DNA of 64,000 bases from Pelagibacteraceae bacterium AG-404-P08 (GTDB lineage: Bacteria; Pseudomonadota; Alphaproteobacteria; HIMB59), in contig QCJF01000005.1 in the NCBI GenBank assembly GCA_003216195.1, forward strand, positions 53,298 through 117,297, read 5' to 3'. A program made the translations under genes and the position numbers. Positions 19,464 through 28,667 of this stretch are shown here, in pieces; within the stretch, counting starts at the first letter, position 1; every line of letters starts with the position of its first letter. A model generated the notes under the pieces. It searched no databases and was not told the origin of the DNA. It worked only from the letters and a program-made list of their open reading frames with translations.

Positions 19464-19604
19464 ATGGTTGATCCTAATAAGAATGGCGAAAACTATGACA
19501 AGAAAAATAGGTGGGTATGGATAATTATTATTTTAATTACTTTGAGCTCTGTTTACGTGATGTCAAAGATATTTATTCAGACACCTTGGCAGTATCTGCA
19601 GTAG
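19464..19604 (+). CDS. Candidate 46-aa small membrane protein
   Basis: ATG ORF MVDPNKNGENYDKKNRWVWIIIILITLSSVYVMSKIFIQTPWQYLQ with one TM segment; below the ORF-track size cut-off; 3' end overlaps the convergent sbmA gene. Confidence 0.3.
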   Translation: MVDPNKNGENYDKKNRWVWIIIILITLSSVYVMSKIFIQTPWQYLQ

Positions 19605-20583
19605 CTTTAAGTCTTCTTTCAAATTCTCTGAGTCTTTTATACACACTCGCTAACTCAATAATCGTTGGCCAGGACTTTAATAAATATTGCATAGATCCTT
19701 CAACTCTTCCAAAAGCACGAATAATTTGTTGCATAACACCAAGAGTGATAATTCCAGCTACAATAGCAGGTGCTAAAAATACATAAGCACTTAAAACATT
19801 AGCTTGTAGGTACGCTATTCTCCCAATATTGAAATATAAGTATCTAATATATGATAAAAAATGAATTTTTCTTACGTCATCAAATAGTTCTTCTATCGTC
19901 TTAGGGCGAACGGTTTCATCATCCTCAGCAATGACTAAAACTTTACGATAAGCCGCTTCTTGTTTTTGTAAATCATATTCTACACCTACAAGGCGTAGAA
20001 TTATTCCAAGAAGAATTAAAAAAACTGTTCCACCAACTGACCAAATTAAAGCACCAACAACTAAACCATACTCCCAATCTCCAAAAAAGAATATTGGAAT
20101 CCCAGCGCTTAAACCTAATAAAATTGGTAAAAATTGAACAATTATCATAACAGACTCTATTAAACTTGTTCCTAATCCCTCCATAATTCTACCAAACTTA
20201 ATGGTGTCTTCTTGCACTCTCTGAGCAGCGCCTTCAATAGTGCGCGCGTAGTTATAAACACTGTGGTACCACTCAACCATTGCAGTTCTCCACCTAAATA
20301 GAAAATGTGCAGTAAAAAAACTTACCAAAACGGCAATTGCAACATATATTCCAGCAAGCGTTATAAAAGAAAGTAAGCCTGCCCAGTATTCTTCAATTGT
20401 AATTGAATTCGGTTCAGCAAGAGCTTTTTGAATCATGTCATAAAAAGTACCAAACCACTCATTGATCCTGACATCAATTTCTACTTGAACCCAAAGACTA
20501 CCCAATATAGCTGCTGAGCCAGCCCACGCCCATAAAAACCATTTTTTTGAGTTAAAAAATCTAAACATTATTTCAATCAACAA
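19573..20583 (-). CDS. SbmA/BacA-like peptide transporter
   Basis: FFNSKKWFLWAWAGSAAILGSLWVQVEIDVRINEWFGTFYDMIQKAL, FRWRTAMVEWY, AQRVQEDTIKFGRIMEGLG; probable start at Met 20568. Confidence 0.92.
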   Translation of the reverse strand: MLIEIMFRFFNSKKWFLWAWAGSAAILGSLWVQVEIDVRINEWFGTFYDMIQKALAEPNSITIEEYWAGLLSFITLAGIYVAIAVLVSFFTAHFLFRWRTAMVEWYHSVYNYARTIEGAAQRVQEDTIKFGRIMEGLGTSLIESVMIIVQFLPILLGLSAGIPIFFFGDWEYGLVVGALIWSVGGTVFLILLGIILRLVGVEYDLQKQEAAYRKVLVIAEDDETVRPKTIEELFDDVRKIHFLSYIRYLYFNIGRIAYLQANVLSAYVFLAPAIVAGIITLGVMQQIIRAFGRVEGSMQYLLKSWPTIIELASVYKRLREFERRLKATADTAKVSE

Positions 20584-20671
20584 TATGCGAAAAATTATAG
20601 TTTTTGAAGACTTAAAAGTGCTTCAATACGCTTAATTTATTTAAATCCTCCTATACCTATATAATGAGTTA

Positions 20672-21148
20672 ATGCCAAGTATTAAGGATATTAAAAAAAT
20701 TAGGCTTAATGACGAATATATATCTTTTGGTCCAGAGTCTATTGTAAGCGAAATAGCAGATAGTATGGATATTAAAAATATAGGTGCCGTTCCTATACTG
20801 AATGAACAAAAAACATTACTTGGTGTTGTTTCAGAAAGAGACATAGTCAGAAAATGTGTCAAAGACGGTAGAGATCCAGATTTGGTCACAGCATCAGATA
20901 TTATGACATCAGAAATTATAACTGTAGATTTAAAAACCTCCTCAGAAATTGCAATAAAAATTATGGGGGAAAATAACATAAGGCACCTACCAGTAGTAGA
21001 TGATCAAAATAAATTAATAAATTTTATTTCTCATAGAGACCTTATAAGTTCTGTTAGAGATAGCACAAAATTAAATATAATTTTAATTACATTTATATGT
21101 ATGATTATTCCAATAGTATTTCTTGTTAAGTCATTTGGCTGGATATGA
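20672..21148 (+). CDS. Tandem CBS-domain protein with C-terminal transmembrane helix
   Basis: IGAVPILNEQKTLLGVVSERDIVRK...IMGENNIRHLPVVDDQNKLINFISHRDLI then hydrophobic C-terminus. Confidence 0.88.
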   Translation: MPSIKDIKKIRLNDEYISFGPESIVSEIADSMDIKNIGAVPILNEQKTLLGVVSERDIVRKCVKDGRDPDLVTASDIMTSEIITVDLKTSSEIAIKIMGENNIRHLPVVDDQNKLINFISHRDLISSVRDSTKLNIILITFICMIIPIVFLVKSFGWI

Positions 21149-22026
21149 AAACTAAAGGTATTATTCTTGCTGCTGGTAAGGGTACAAGATTAATGCCCGC
21201 AACTATACCTTCATCAAAACCTTTATTACCTCTTTATGATAAACCCATGATTTATTACCCAATTGAAACTTTAGTAAGATTAGGAATTAACGATATATTA
21301 TTTATTGTCAAAGAGGACGACCTTTCAATATTCAAAAAAACATTTGGAACAGGTTCAGAGGTTGGTCTAAATTTTTCGTATGAAATCCAAAAAATTCAAA
21401 GGGGGATTGCAGATGCTTACTTTATTGCTGAAAATTATTTAGATGGCAGTCCATCAGTTTTAGCTTTAAGCGACAATGTTTTTCTTGGAAAAAATTATCT
21501 TGATTATGCAAACTCTGCTCTTCTGAAGATGCAAGAGAACGGTGGATGTGTATTTGGATTGCCAGTTCCAGATCCAGAAAAATTTGGTGTTATTGAATTG
21601 GATAACAATAAAAATATTGTTGGTATCGAGGAAAAACCCTCAAAGCCAAAAAGTAATTTGATCATTCCTGGTTTATATTTTTTTGACTCTGAGGCTTCAA
21701 AATTTGCAAAAACTCTCAAACCATCAAACAGAGGTGAATTAGAAATAACTGATTTAATTAAAATATATTTATCAGAAAAAAAACTTGCTTTAGAAATTCT
21801 AGATGAGTCAATTGTTTGGCACGATACTGGAAATGCAAATGCTCTACTAGAGGCAGCGCATAAAGTAAAATTATATGAGCAAAATAATAATGTTAAAATT
21901 GGCTCTTATGAAATAGCCTCGTACGAACAAGGATTTATAAACAAAAGCAATCTAAATGATATTGCAGAAAAATTAATTAAATCTGATTACGGACAATTTA
22001 TCAAAAAATATCTAACTAAGGATTAA
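21145..22026 (+). CDS. Glucose-1-phosphate nucleotidylyltransferase (RmlA-like)
   Basis: KGIILAAGKGTRLMPATIPSSKPLLPLYDKPMIYYPIETLVRLGI; 4-bp overlap with CBS gene. Confidence 0.88.
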   Translation: MKTKGIILAAGKGTRLMPATIPSSKPLLPLYDKPMIYYPIETLVRLGINDILFIVKEDDLSIFKKTFGTGSEVGLNFSYEIQKIQRGIADAYFIAENYLDGSPSVLALSDNVFLGKNYLDYANSALLKMQENGGCVFGLPVPDPEKFGVIELDNNKNIVGIEEKPSKPKSNLIIPGLYFFDSEASKFAKTLKPSNRGELEITDLIKIYLSEKKLALEILDESIVWHDTGNANALLEAAHKVKLYEQNNNVKIGSYEIASYEQGFINKSNLNDIAEKLIKSDYGQFIKKYLTKD

Positions 22027-22028
22027 TC

Positions 22029-23456
22029 TTAATTCCATTTTGCTGACTCATTATTTAAGAACGTTATAACTTTTTGTTTAAACTGGATTTTTTCATCTTC
22101 ATCTTTAATCATTTTATCAAGGTCGGTCTCTAAACTAGAGAGAATTTTATTTTTAGAATTCCATTTAGATTTATCATCATCATTAAAACGCTCTTTAATT
22201 TCAAATTCATAATTTCTTTTGTCATTTTCAGGCAGAGTGTGGGGGGCTATTTCATATAAAATTCGCACAGCTATTTCTTTATATCGGTCATCTTTGAATT
22301 GTTTTGCAATTTCATATTTCTTATCGTTCGGTGCAATATGAAAATCAATCATTAATTTTTTATCTTGATGCGATGGGAAACTCTCAAATATTCTATCTTC
22401 AACATTAAATGGTTCAGGCCATTCTTTTTGATTTGAGAGGTGAAGTTTAATCAGACGAGAGCAAAATTCCTCATTTTTTTTAATAAAATTTGCTCTTTTT
22501 CTGATTTCATCTACTCCTATTTCAGCATATTTATTATCTTTGAATGAATAACTTTCATTCAAAAGTGTTTTTGACTTTGACCCATCAAAAACTTCACAAA
22601 TTCTTTTAGCCCCATCATTCATTTTCTTAATTAAATCTTTATCTTCTAATTTTATGATTTTAACCGGATCAAAAAGCAAATTATAAACTAAATAGTGATG
22701 ATTTCTTGATGGAATGCCTCCAATTAAAGTTTGAGCTTTGATTGTGGGTCTTCTTCCCCAAAAAGTCGTGTTTGTAAAAACTAAATTATCTAGCATGAAT
22801 CTCTTAGGAGTGTCTCTATGTCGAAATTCATATGCAGAGTTCCAAATCTTTCGACACCTTATATTTAATATCTTATTAAGTTCCAATGTAATTAAGCTAT
22901 CAAAAACAGCATCATGAGGACCTGCATCATAATTTATTGATATATTATTTAGTTTAGAAATTTCATCTAATTTAAGTATCGGATACCCTTGATCATCAGT
23001 ATTAAATTTAATATGTTCAGGGCTATAAACTGAAACTAACCTTAATATATCAAAAACATCCATACGTACATTATTGTTAGTCACAGTCATATAAATTTCA
23101 GGTAATAAGTTTTGATAAAGTGCCTGTCGTAAAAAGGGTTCATCAAAATTTATATTATTGAAACCTACAAAAATAGCTGATGAGGATGACCATTGTTGAA
23201 ATGTTTCATACAATTGAGCACTAGCTTCATAATAATTTGGGTAATTATTTTGTATTAAACTAGTTGGATCTACCCCAGTTGTTATTAAAGCACCTGGCTC
23301 GAACCATTTTCCCTCTCTTAATTTACTATGTATTTCTAATTTGTCTTTAACTTCAAATTTATTATTAGTTAACACAGCACCAACTTGTGTTATTTGATTA
23401 AATTTATCATTACGACCTGTTGTTTCGAGATCCCAGAAAATATAATGATCACTCAT
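22029..23456 (-). CDS. sbcB: Exodeoxyribonuclease I
   Basis: FWDLETTGRNDKFNQITQVGAVLT, FVGFNNINFDEPFLRQAL, NYDAGPHDAVFDSLITLEL. Confidence 0.92.
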   Translation of the reverse strand: MSDHYIFWDLETTGRNDKFNQITQVGAVLTNNKFEVKDKLEIHSKLREGKWFEPGALITTGVDPTSLIQNNYPNYYEASAQLYETFQQWSSSSAIFVGFNNINFDEPFLRQALYQNLLPEIYMTVTNNNVRMDVFDILRLVSVYSPEHIKFNTDDQGYPILKLDEISKLNNISINYDAGPHDAVFDSLITLELNKILNIRCRKIWNSAYEFRHRDTPKRFMLDNLVFTNTTFWGRRPTIKAQTLIGGIPSRNHHYLVYNLLFDPVKIIKLEDKDLIKKMNDGAKRICEVFDGSKSKTLLNESYSFKDNKYAEIGVDEIRKRANFIKKNEEFCSRLIKLHLSNQKEWPEPFNVEDRIFESFPSHQDKKLMIDFHIAPNDKKYEIAKQFKDDRYKEIAVRILYEIAPHTLPENDKRNYEFEIKERFNDDDKSKWNSKNKILSSLETDLDKMIKDEDEKIQFKQKVITFLNNESAKWN

Positions 23457-23524
23457 ATTAAAAAATTATATCAAATAAATATTATAATAAAGTTTAAGTT
23501 TAATTTGTAATTTTGAGAGATTAT

Positions 23525-23580
23525 AAAAACTAGCCCCGGAGGAATAAGTAAGGATAGGAATAAGGATGGAGCTAGTTTTT
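23525..23580. other. Long-loop stem-loop with purine-rich, GGA-repeat loop; possible small RNA or terminator
   Basis: AAAAACTAGC ... GCTAGTTTTT perfect 10-bp inverted repeat enclosing CCCGGAGGAATAAGTAAGGATAGGAATAAGGATGGA. Confidence 0.5.
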
Positions 23581-23672
23581 GATTGTTGCTTTATACTAAT
23601 TTTTTTTCTAAAGTCAAATTGCAGATAATAGAACTTAGCTGTGCAAAATTTGCACAGCTAAATGTATTGAAT

Positions 23673-23831
23673 TTATTGATTTTTAAATAATTTTTTAATT
23701 TTCTTGTAATAAATTAGTGAACATTTGGCATCACAAAAAAATACTTTTTTTGGAATATCATAAAACTTAGGATCAGCCCAATATAAAGGCTCCTCAATCT
23801 TTTTTTTACATACTTCACAACTATGATTCAT
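23673..23831 (-). CDS. 52-aa Cys-rich (zinc-ribbon-like) microprotein
   Basis: MNHSCEVCKKKIEEPLYWADPKFYDIPKKVFFCDAKCSLIYYKKIKKLFKNQ; CxxC plus CxxxC; AGGAT upstream; below the ORF-track length cut-off. Confidence 0.55.
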   Translation of the reverse strand: MNHSCEVCKKKIEEPLYWADPKFYDIPKKVFFCDAKCSLIYYKKIKKLFKNQ

Positions 23832-23840
23832 TTAATTATC

Positions 23841-24347
23841 CTAAAAATTTAACTCTACTATTCTACTTTCTTCTATTGGCTCAGGGTCGAAGTATGGAAC
23901 TGACCCATATAGTCTGTTATCTAAACCCAATATTTCATCATAATATCTCATCATAATCTTATTAGGGCTGGCGTGTGGTGCGATTTCTTTTAAGTTTTCA
24001 ATTATAAGCTCAATATTTTCAGGGGAGTATTTTGCCGCTATGCCTAAACTTGTTGCAGTAGATCGACTTATACCCATATGACAATGGACTAAAATAGGTT
24101 TAGTTTTATCCCAATCATCTGTGAAATCTAATAATTCTTGAGTATGATGTTTTTCAGGTAATATAAATCCCTCTCTTGGCTCAGAAATATCATCAATTAA
24201 CATTTTCAAGTGTCTATTTTTATCCATACCTGATGGGGTTTCAGGCTCAAAATTTTTATTAATAATAGTAAGCATTTTATCTGGGCTAAATTTATCAACA
24301 CACTCTTGGATATCTGCTAATCCACAAATAATTATTTTTTTTTGCAT
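23841..24347 (-). CDS. Protein tyrosine phosphatase-like protein
   Basis: P-loop HCHMGISRST (HCxxGxxR[ST]). Confidence 0.8.
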   Translation of the reverse strand: MQKKIIICGLADIQECVDKFSPDKMLTIINKNFEPETPSGMDKNRHLKMLIDDISEPREGFILPEKHHTQELLDFTDDWDKTKPILVHCHMGISRSTATSLGIAAKYSPENIELIIENLKEIAPHASPNKIMMRYYDEILGLDNRLYGSVPYFDPEPIEESRIVELNF

Positions 24348-24403
24348 AAGAACTTCAATTAATATATAGCTTAAATAATCGTTAAGAAAGAATATTTATT
24401 TTC

Positions 24404-25363
24404 ATGGTATCTCAATTAGATAGTCTTAAAAAATTTTCATCAGTTGTTGCAGACACAGGAGATATTGACAGTATTCAAAAATTTAACCCAGATGACTGTA
24501 CTACCAATCCATCTCTAATATTTAAAGCTGTTCAATCAAACAAATACAAAAAACTAGTTGATGAAGTAATAAGTAATTCAAAAAGTAGAAAGTTTTCTCA
24601 AACTGACGATCAAGTTAATTACATTGCTGATCAACTAACTATTTCTTTTGGTATAGAATTAACCAAAATTGTGCCAGGGTATGTTTCTACCGAGGTCGAC
24701 TCTGATTTATCATTTAATACTGAAGCTACTGTTGAAAAGGCAAAGCAAATAATCAATAGCTATGAGCAATCAGGCGTACCCAAGAATAGAATATTAATTA
24801 AAATTGCAGGCACATGGGAAGGAATACAAGCAGTAAAAAAATTAGAGGCAGAGGGAATATCTTGTAATTGCACACTCATTTTTTCTTTAACACAAGCAAT
24901 AGCTTGTGCTGAAGCAGGAGCATTTTTAATTTCACCATTTGTGGGAAGGATACTTGATTGGTTTAAATCAAATACACAAAAAGATTATGACTCATCAAAT
25001 GATCCAGGTGTTGAGAGTGTAGAGAAGATCTTTAATTATTTTAAAAAATTTAATTATAACACTATTGTTATGGCAGCATCATTTAGAAATAAGGATGAAA
25101 TAATTAATTTAGCTGGATGTGATAAATTAACAATCAGCCCAACTCTTTTAGAAGAGTTAAGCAAAAATGAAGATGAAATTAAACTTAAATTATCAAAAGA
25201 AAAGTCATCTTCATTGGATATTGAGAGAATTAATGTGAATGAGAGCTCATTTCGTTGGCATTTAAATGAAAATCAGATGGCATCTTTTAAACTAGCTGAG
25301 GGTATTAGATTATTTAATAAGGATTTATTGAAACTAAAAGAATTGATTAGAGGCCAATTATAA
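24404..25363 (+). CDS. tal: Transaldolase
   Basis: DDCTTNPSLIFKAVQ, RILIKIAGTWEGIQAVKKLEAEGISCNCTLIFS, AGAFLISPFVGRILDWFK. Confidence 0.95.
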   Translation: MVSQLDSLKKFSSVVADTGDIDSIQKFNPDDCTTNPSLIFKAVQSNKYKKLVDEVISNSKSRKFSQTDDQVNYIADQLTISFGIELTKIVPGYVSTEVDSDLSFNTEATVEKAKQIINSYEQSGVPKNRILIKIAGTWEGIQAVKKLEAEGISCNCTLIFSLTQAIACAEAGAFLISPFVGRILDWFKSNTQKDYDSSNDPGVESVEKIFNYFKKFNYNTIVMAASFRNKDEIINLAGCDKLTISPTLLEELSKNEDEIKLKLSKEKSSSLDIERINVNESSFRWHLNENQMASFKLAEGIRLFNKDLLKLKELIRGQL

Positions 25364-25401
25364 TTATTGCACAAATCACTCCAAAATTATAAATAATTAA
25401 T

Positions 25402-25947
25402 ATGGAAAATAAAAATATAACAATTTTAAGTCAGTACGCACAAAGTAATTTATCAAAGATAGTATTTTCTCTTTTAGGAATTATTCTCTTATCAGTTTCT
25501 AGTAAAATCAGTATACCCTTCTATCCTGTGCCGATGACATTACAAACATTTGTTGTATATTTTATTGCTGCCTCAATGGGTATGGTTGGATTTTATGCAA
25601 CTGTATCATATGTAACTCTGGGACTTATTGGCCTTCCCATCTTTGCTGCAGGTGGAGGTTTTGGTTATGTCATGTCCCCAACATTTGGATTTCTTTATGG
25701 AATGATTTTAGCTTCTTTTGTAATAGCGTATTTTTCAAAAAATCTTTTTAATAAAAATTTAATAAAAATCATTTTATCTATTTTTATAGGAGCATTAATT
25801 ATTTTTATTTGTGGTATTGCCCACTTATCTAGCTTCATAGGATTAGAGAAATCTATAAATGCAGGTTTATACCCATTTATTTACAGTGAACTTTTAAAGA
25901 TAGCACTAGCTATTTCTTTAACATACTCGCTAATTAAAAAAAATTAA
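25402..25947 (+). CDS. bioY: Biotin transporter BioY
   Basis: ISIPFYPVPMTLQTFVVYFIAASMG, TLGLIGLPIFAAGGGFGYVMSPTFGFLYG. Confidence 0.92.
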   Translation: MENKNITILSQYAQSNLSKIVFSLLGIILLSVSSKISIPFYPVPMTLQTFVVYFIAASMGMVGFYATVSYVTLGLIGLPIFAAGGGFGYVMSPTFGFLYGMILASFVIAYFSKNLFNKNLIKIILSIFIGALIIFICGIAHLSSFIGLEKSINAGLYPFIYSELLKIALAISLTYSLIKKN

Positions 25948-26411
25948 TCTGGTATAAAGTTTAAAGCAATACCGTTATTACAGTATCTTAAACCCGTAGG
26001 TTCTGGACCGTCTTTGAAGACATGCCCGTGATGCCCACCACACTTAGCGCAGTGATATTCTTTTCTCGGAAACACCAATTTAAAATCTGTTTTAAAACCT
26101 AAAGAATTAGGAAGATAATCGAAAAATGAGGGCCAGCCAGTTCCACTATCATATTTCATATCTGATGAAAATAGTGGCAACTCGCATCCTGCACAATGAT
26201 ATGTACCTTTTCTCTTTTCATTATTAAGCACACTAATACCAGGTCTTTCAGTTCCATGTTGTCTTAAGACATAATACTCTTCATCTGATAATCTTAATTT
26301 CCATTCCTCATCTGTAAGAATTAATTTTTCCATAGCAAGAATGGGTTTATATCCAATAAAACATCCTCCAACAAGTATTGATATAAAACTTCTTCTGTTC
26401 AAAACAACCAT
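25944..26411 (-). CDS. msrB: Peptide-methionine (R)-S-oxide reductase, exported
   Basis: Tat-like NRRSF leader; CAGCELPLFSSDMKYDSGTGWPSFF, CAKCGGHHGHVF, GLRYCNNGIALNF. Confidence 0.92.
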   Translation of the reverse strand: MVVLNRRSFISILVGGCFIGYKPILAMEKLILTDEEWKLRLSDEEYYVLRQHGTERPGISVLNNEKRKGTYHCAGCELPLFSSDMKYDSGTGWPSFFDYLPNSLGFKTDFKLVFPRKEYHCAKCGGHHGHVFKDGPEPTGLRYCNNGIALNFIPD

Positions 26412-26446
26412 TAAATATCAGGGATAAATTATAATAATTGGAAATA

Positions 26447-26530
26447 CTATTTCTTTTTAGCTCTTCTTTTTGCTCTTCTTTTTCTGGAGCCGACTTTTCG
26501 TCTTCCTCTATGTTTTTTAGGATAACCCAT
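26447..26530 (-). CDS. Candidate 27-aa extremely basic peptide
   Basis: ATG ORF MGYPKKHRGRRKVGSRKRRAKRRAKKK; 16 of 27 residues K/R; TATTAT-like box close upstream on the minus strand. Confidence 0.4.
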   Translation of the reverse strand: MGYPKKHRGRRKVGSRKRRAKRRAKKK

Positions 26531-26575
26531 GTCGGCGTATAATAGATAATTAACCTCAAAAATAAACATATTTTT

Positions 26576-27799
26576 TTGATGCGATTCATATATTTTAAGC
26601 AAATGAGAACAATTCTATTAGTTTTAGTTGCCGGATTAATTCTGTCAGTAGGAAACGGATTTAGAATGTCCCTGGGGATTTACGTCCCAGACCTTTTAAG
26701 CTCTACAGTTTTTAGTGCATCGATAATAGGTCTAACTTATGGTCTTTTTAATTTACTTTGGGGGGCTATGTCACCTATTGCAGGAGCATTTGCTGAACAA
26801 AAAGGTTATGTGAAAACTCTTTGTTTCGGGTTCTTTGGTGTATCTCTTAGTTTCTACGTTGCTTCTTCAGCTATACACCCTTTGCATTTTTTATTTGGTA
26901 TTGGCATAATTGGAGGCATATCAGCTGGTGTCATTTCTGTACCAGTTATAATTGGTGGAGTCTCAAAATATTTCGATGATGACAAAACACAAAGCACAGT
27001 TACAGGAATACTTATGTCTCTTGCTGCAACAGGGATGTTTATATTTACGCCTGTTAACCAATTTTTAGTCACAACTTTTAAATGGAGCTTTTCTTTTCAA
27101 ATTACATCTATGTTTTTTCTTTTCATCATTCCTCTTTCTTTAATCTTCTTACTACCAAAGCCCCAAAAAAAAAATAAGAAAGAATATACAAAAAGAAAAA
27201 TATCAGATGTTTTAAAAATTGCTTTTAAAGACAAAAGTTATAATTATTTAATTTTAGGATTTTTTGTTTGTGGTTTACACGTAGCTTTAATTTCAAATTA
27301 TCTTCCAGTTTTTGCAAAAATTAAAGGTTTAGAAACAACAATAGCTGCAACAGGACTTACTTTAATAGGTTTATTTAATATGATGGGTACTTTAATCTCA
27401 GGAAAAGTTTCAGGTATAATTAAAAAAAAGTATGTATTGTCTTTTATTTATTTCGTAAGAAGTATAGTAATTTTTTTATTATTAATTTTGCCTACTAACA
27501 ATTTTACAATTATAGCCTTTAGTTGTTGTATTGGTCTTTTGTGGTTATCTACTGTCCCACCAACATCAGGAATTGTATCAAATAGATTTGGCACAAGATA
27601 CCTCTCGACTTTATTTGGAATTGTGATGGTTTCCCACCAAGCAGGGGCATTTCTGGGCTCTTTTATGGGTGGTTTAGTTATAGATATTTATGGATCACTT
27701 GATATTGCATGGATAATGGCAATCGTAATTTCTTTGTTTTCTGCAATCATTCACTTTCCAATTATTGAAAAAGAAAAGTCCGAAGAAGTTTTTGCCTAA
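26576..27799 (+). CDS. MFS transporter
   Basis: 12-TM protein, GMSPIAGAFAEQKGYVKTLCFGF-like loop; probable start ATG 26579 or 26603. Confidence 0.85.
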   Translation: MMRFIYFKQMRTILLVLVAGLILSVGNGFRMSLGIYVPDLLSSTVFSASIIGLTYGLFNLLWGAMSPIAGAFAEQKGYVKTLCFGFFGVSLSFYVASSAIHPLHFLFGIGIIGGISAGVISVPVIIGGVSKYFDDDKTQSTVTGILMSLAATGMFIFTPVNQFLVTTFKWSFSFQITSMFFLFIIPLSLIFLLPKPQKKNKKEYTKRKISDVLKIAFKDKSYNYLILGFFVCGLHVALISNYLPVFAKIKGLETTIAATGLTLIGLFNMMGTLISGKVSGIIKKKYVLSFIYFVRSIVIFLLLILPTNNFTIIAFSCCIGLLWLSTVPPTSGIVSNRFGTRYLSTLFGIVMVSHQAGAFLGSFMGGLVIDIYGSLDIAWIMAIVISLFSAIIHFPIIEKEKSEEVFA

Positions 27800-28667
27800 T
27801 CTTAAGATTAATCCTTTTATTATCTTAGTTATTGGAGCAGTAAGTATTGCTTTTTCTCCTATATTTGTTCGATTATCAGAGGTTGATCCTATAATGACAG
27901 CTTTTTTTAGAGTATTTGTAAGTCTTCCTTTTTTTTTATTGTTTGGGTCACTAAAAATTATTGAAAAAGTTAATTTACCAGTTTTAAAAAATAAATTTTT
28001 AATCATTTTTATTTCAGGTATCTTTTTTTCATTAGATTTAATTTGTTGGCATTGGTCTATCAAACTCACTACAGTTTCTAAGGCAACGTTTTTATCTAAT
28101 TTAGCACCTATTGTGGTAATTTTATTTTCTTTAATATTTCTAAAAGAAAAATTTTCTAAGTTTTTTTTTATTGCCATATTTATTTCGATCAGTGGAATGA
28201 CCATGTTATTAGGTGAAAGTTTTCAATTTTATAAATCACAATTTTTGGGAGATCTTTTAGGTGTTCTTACAGCATTTTGGTATGGTTTTTATATTCTTAC
28301 TATTAGCCAATTAAGAAAAGATTTAAATTCTAGCACGATTATGTTTTTTTCAGGATGTGTAAGTTCAATTATTTTAATTTTAGTCGCGATATTTTTTGAA
28401 CAAAGTTTAGTGCCAAAATCTTTTTACGCTATAGCAATTCTATTTTTATTAGGTTTTGTATGCCAATTCATTGGACAGTCTTTTATAGCTTACTCTCTAG
28501 CATTTTTATCTGCTTCCTTATCATCTTTGAGTCTTTTGATACAACCTATTGCTGCGACCTTATTGGCGTATTTTTTTTTCCAAGAAAAATTGACCTTAAT
28601 CCAATTTTTTGGAAGTGCATTAATTCTAATAGGTATTTATATTGCTAAAACAAAATATGAAAATTAA
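27765..28667 (+). CDS. EamA/DMT-type transporter
   Basis: Two EamA repeats: SIAFSPIFVRLSEVDPIMTAFFRVF; IAYSLAFLSASLSSLSLLIQPIAATLLAYFFFQEKLTLIQFFGSALILIGIY. Confidence 0.88.
   Translation: MKKKSPKKFLPNLKINPFIILVIGAVSIAFSPIFVRLSEVDPIMTAFFRVFVSLPFFLLFGSLKIIEKVNLPVLKNKFLIIFISGIFFSLDLICWHWSIKLTTVSKATFLSNLAPIVVILFSLIFLKEKFSKFFFIAIFISISGMTMLLGESFQFYKSQFLGDLLGVLTAFWYGFYILTISQLRKDLNSSTIMFFSGCVSSIILILVAIFFEQSLVPKSFYAIAILFLLGFVCQFIGQSFIAYSLAFLSASLSSLSLLIQPIAATLLAYFFFQEKLTLIQFFGSALILIGIYIAKTKYEN

Noticed and set aside
26347-26589. 80-aa minus ORF overlapping msrB and the MFS start
   Set aside because: Acidic, repetitive EEDEKSAPEKEEQKEELKR appears to be an out-of-frame reading of the basic 27-aa ORF, and it overlaps two real gene starts
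27695-28648. ORFs 27695-28204 (-) and 28460-28648 (+)
   Set aside because: Fully or largely inside the EamA transporter gene in other frames, no domain evidence
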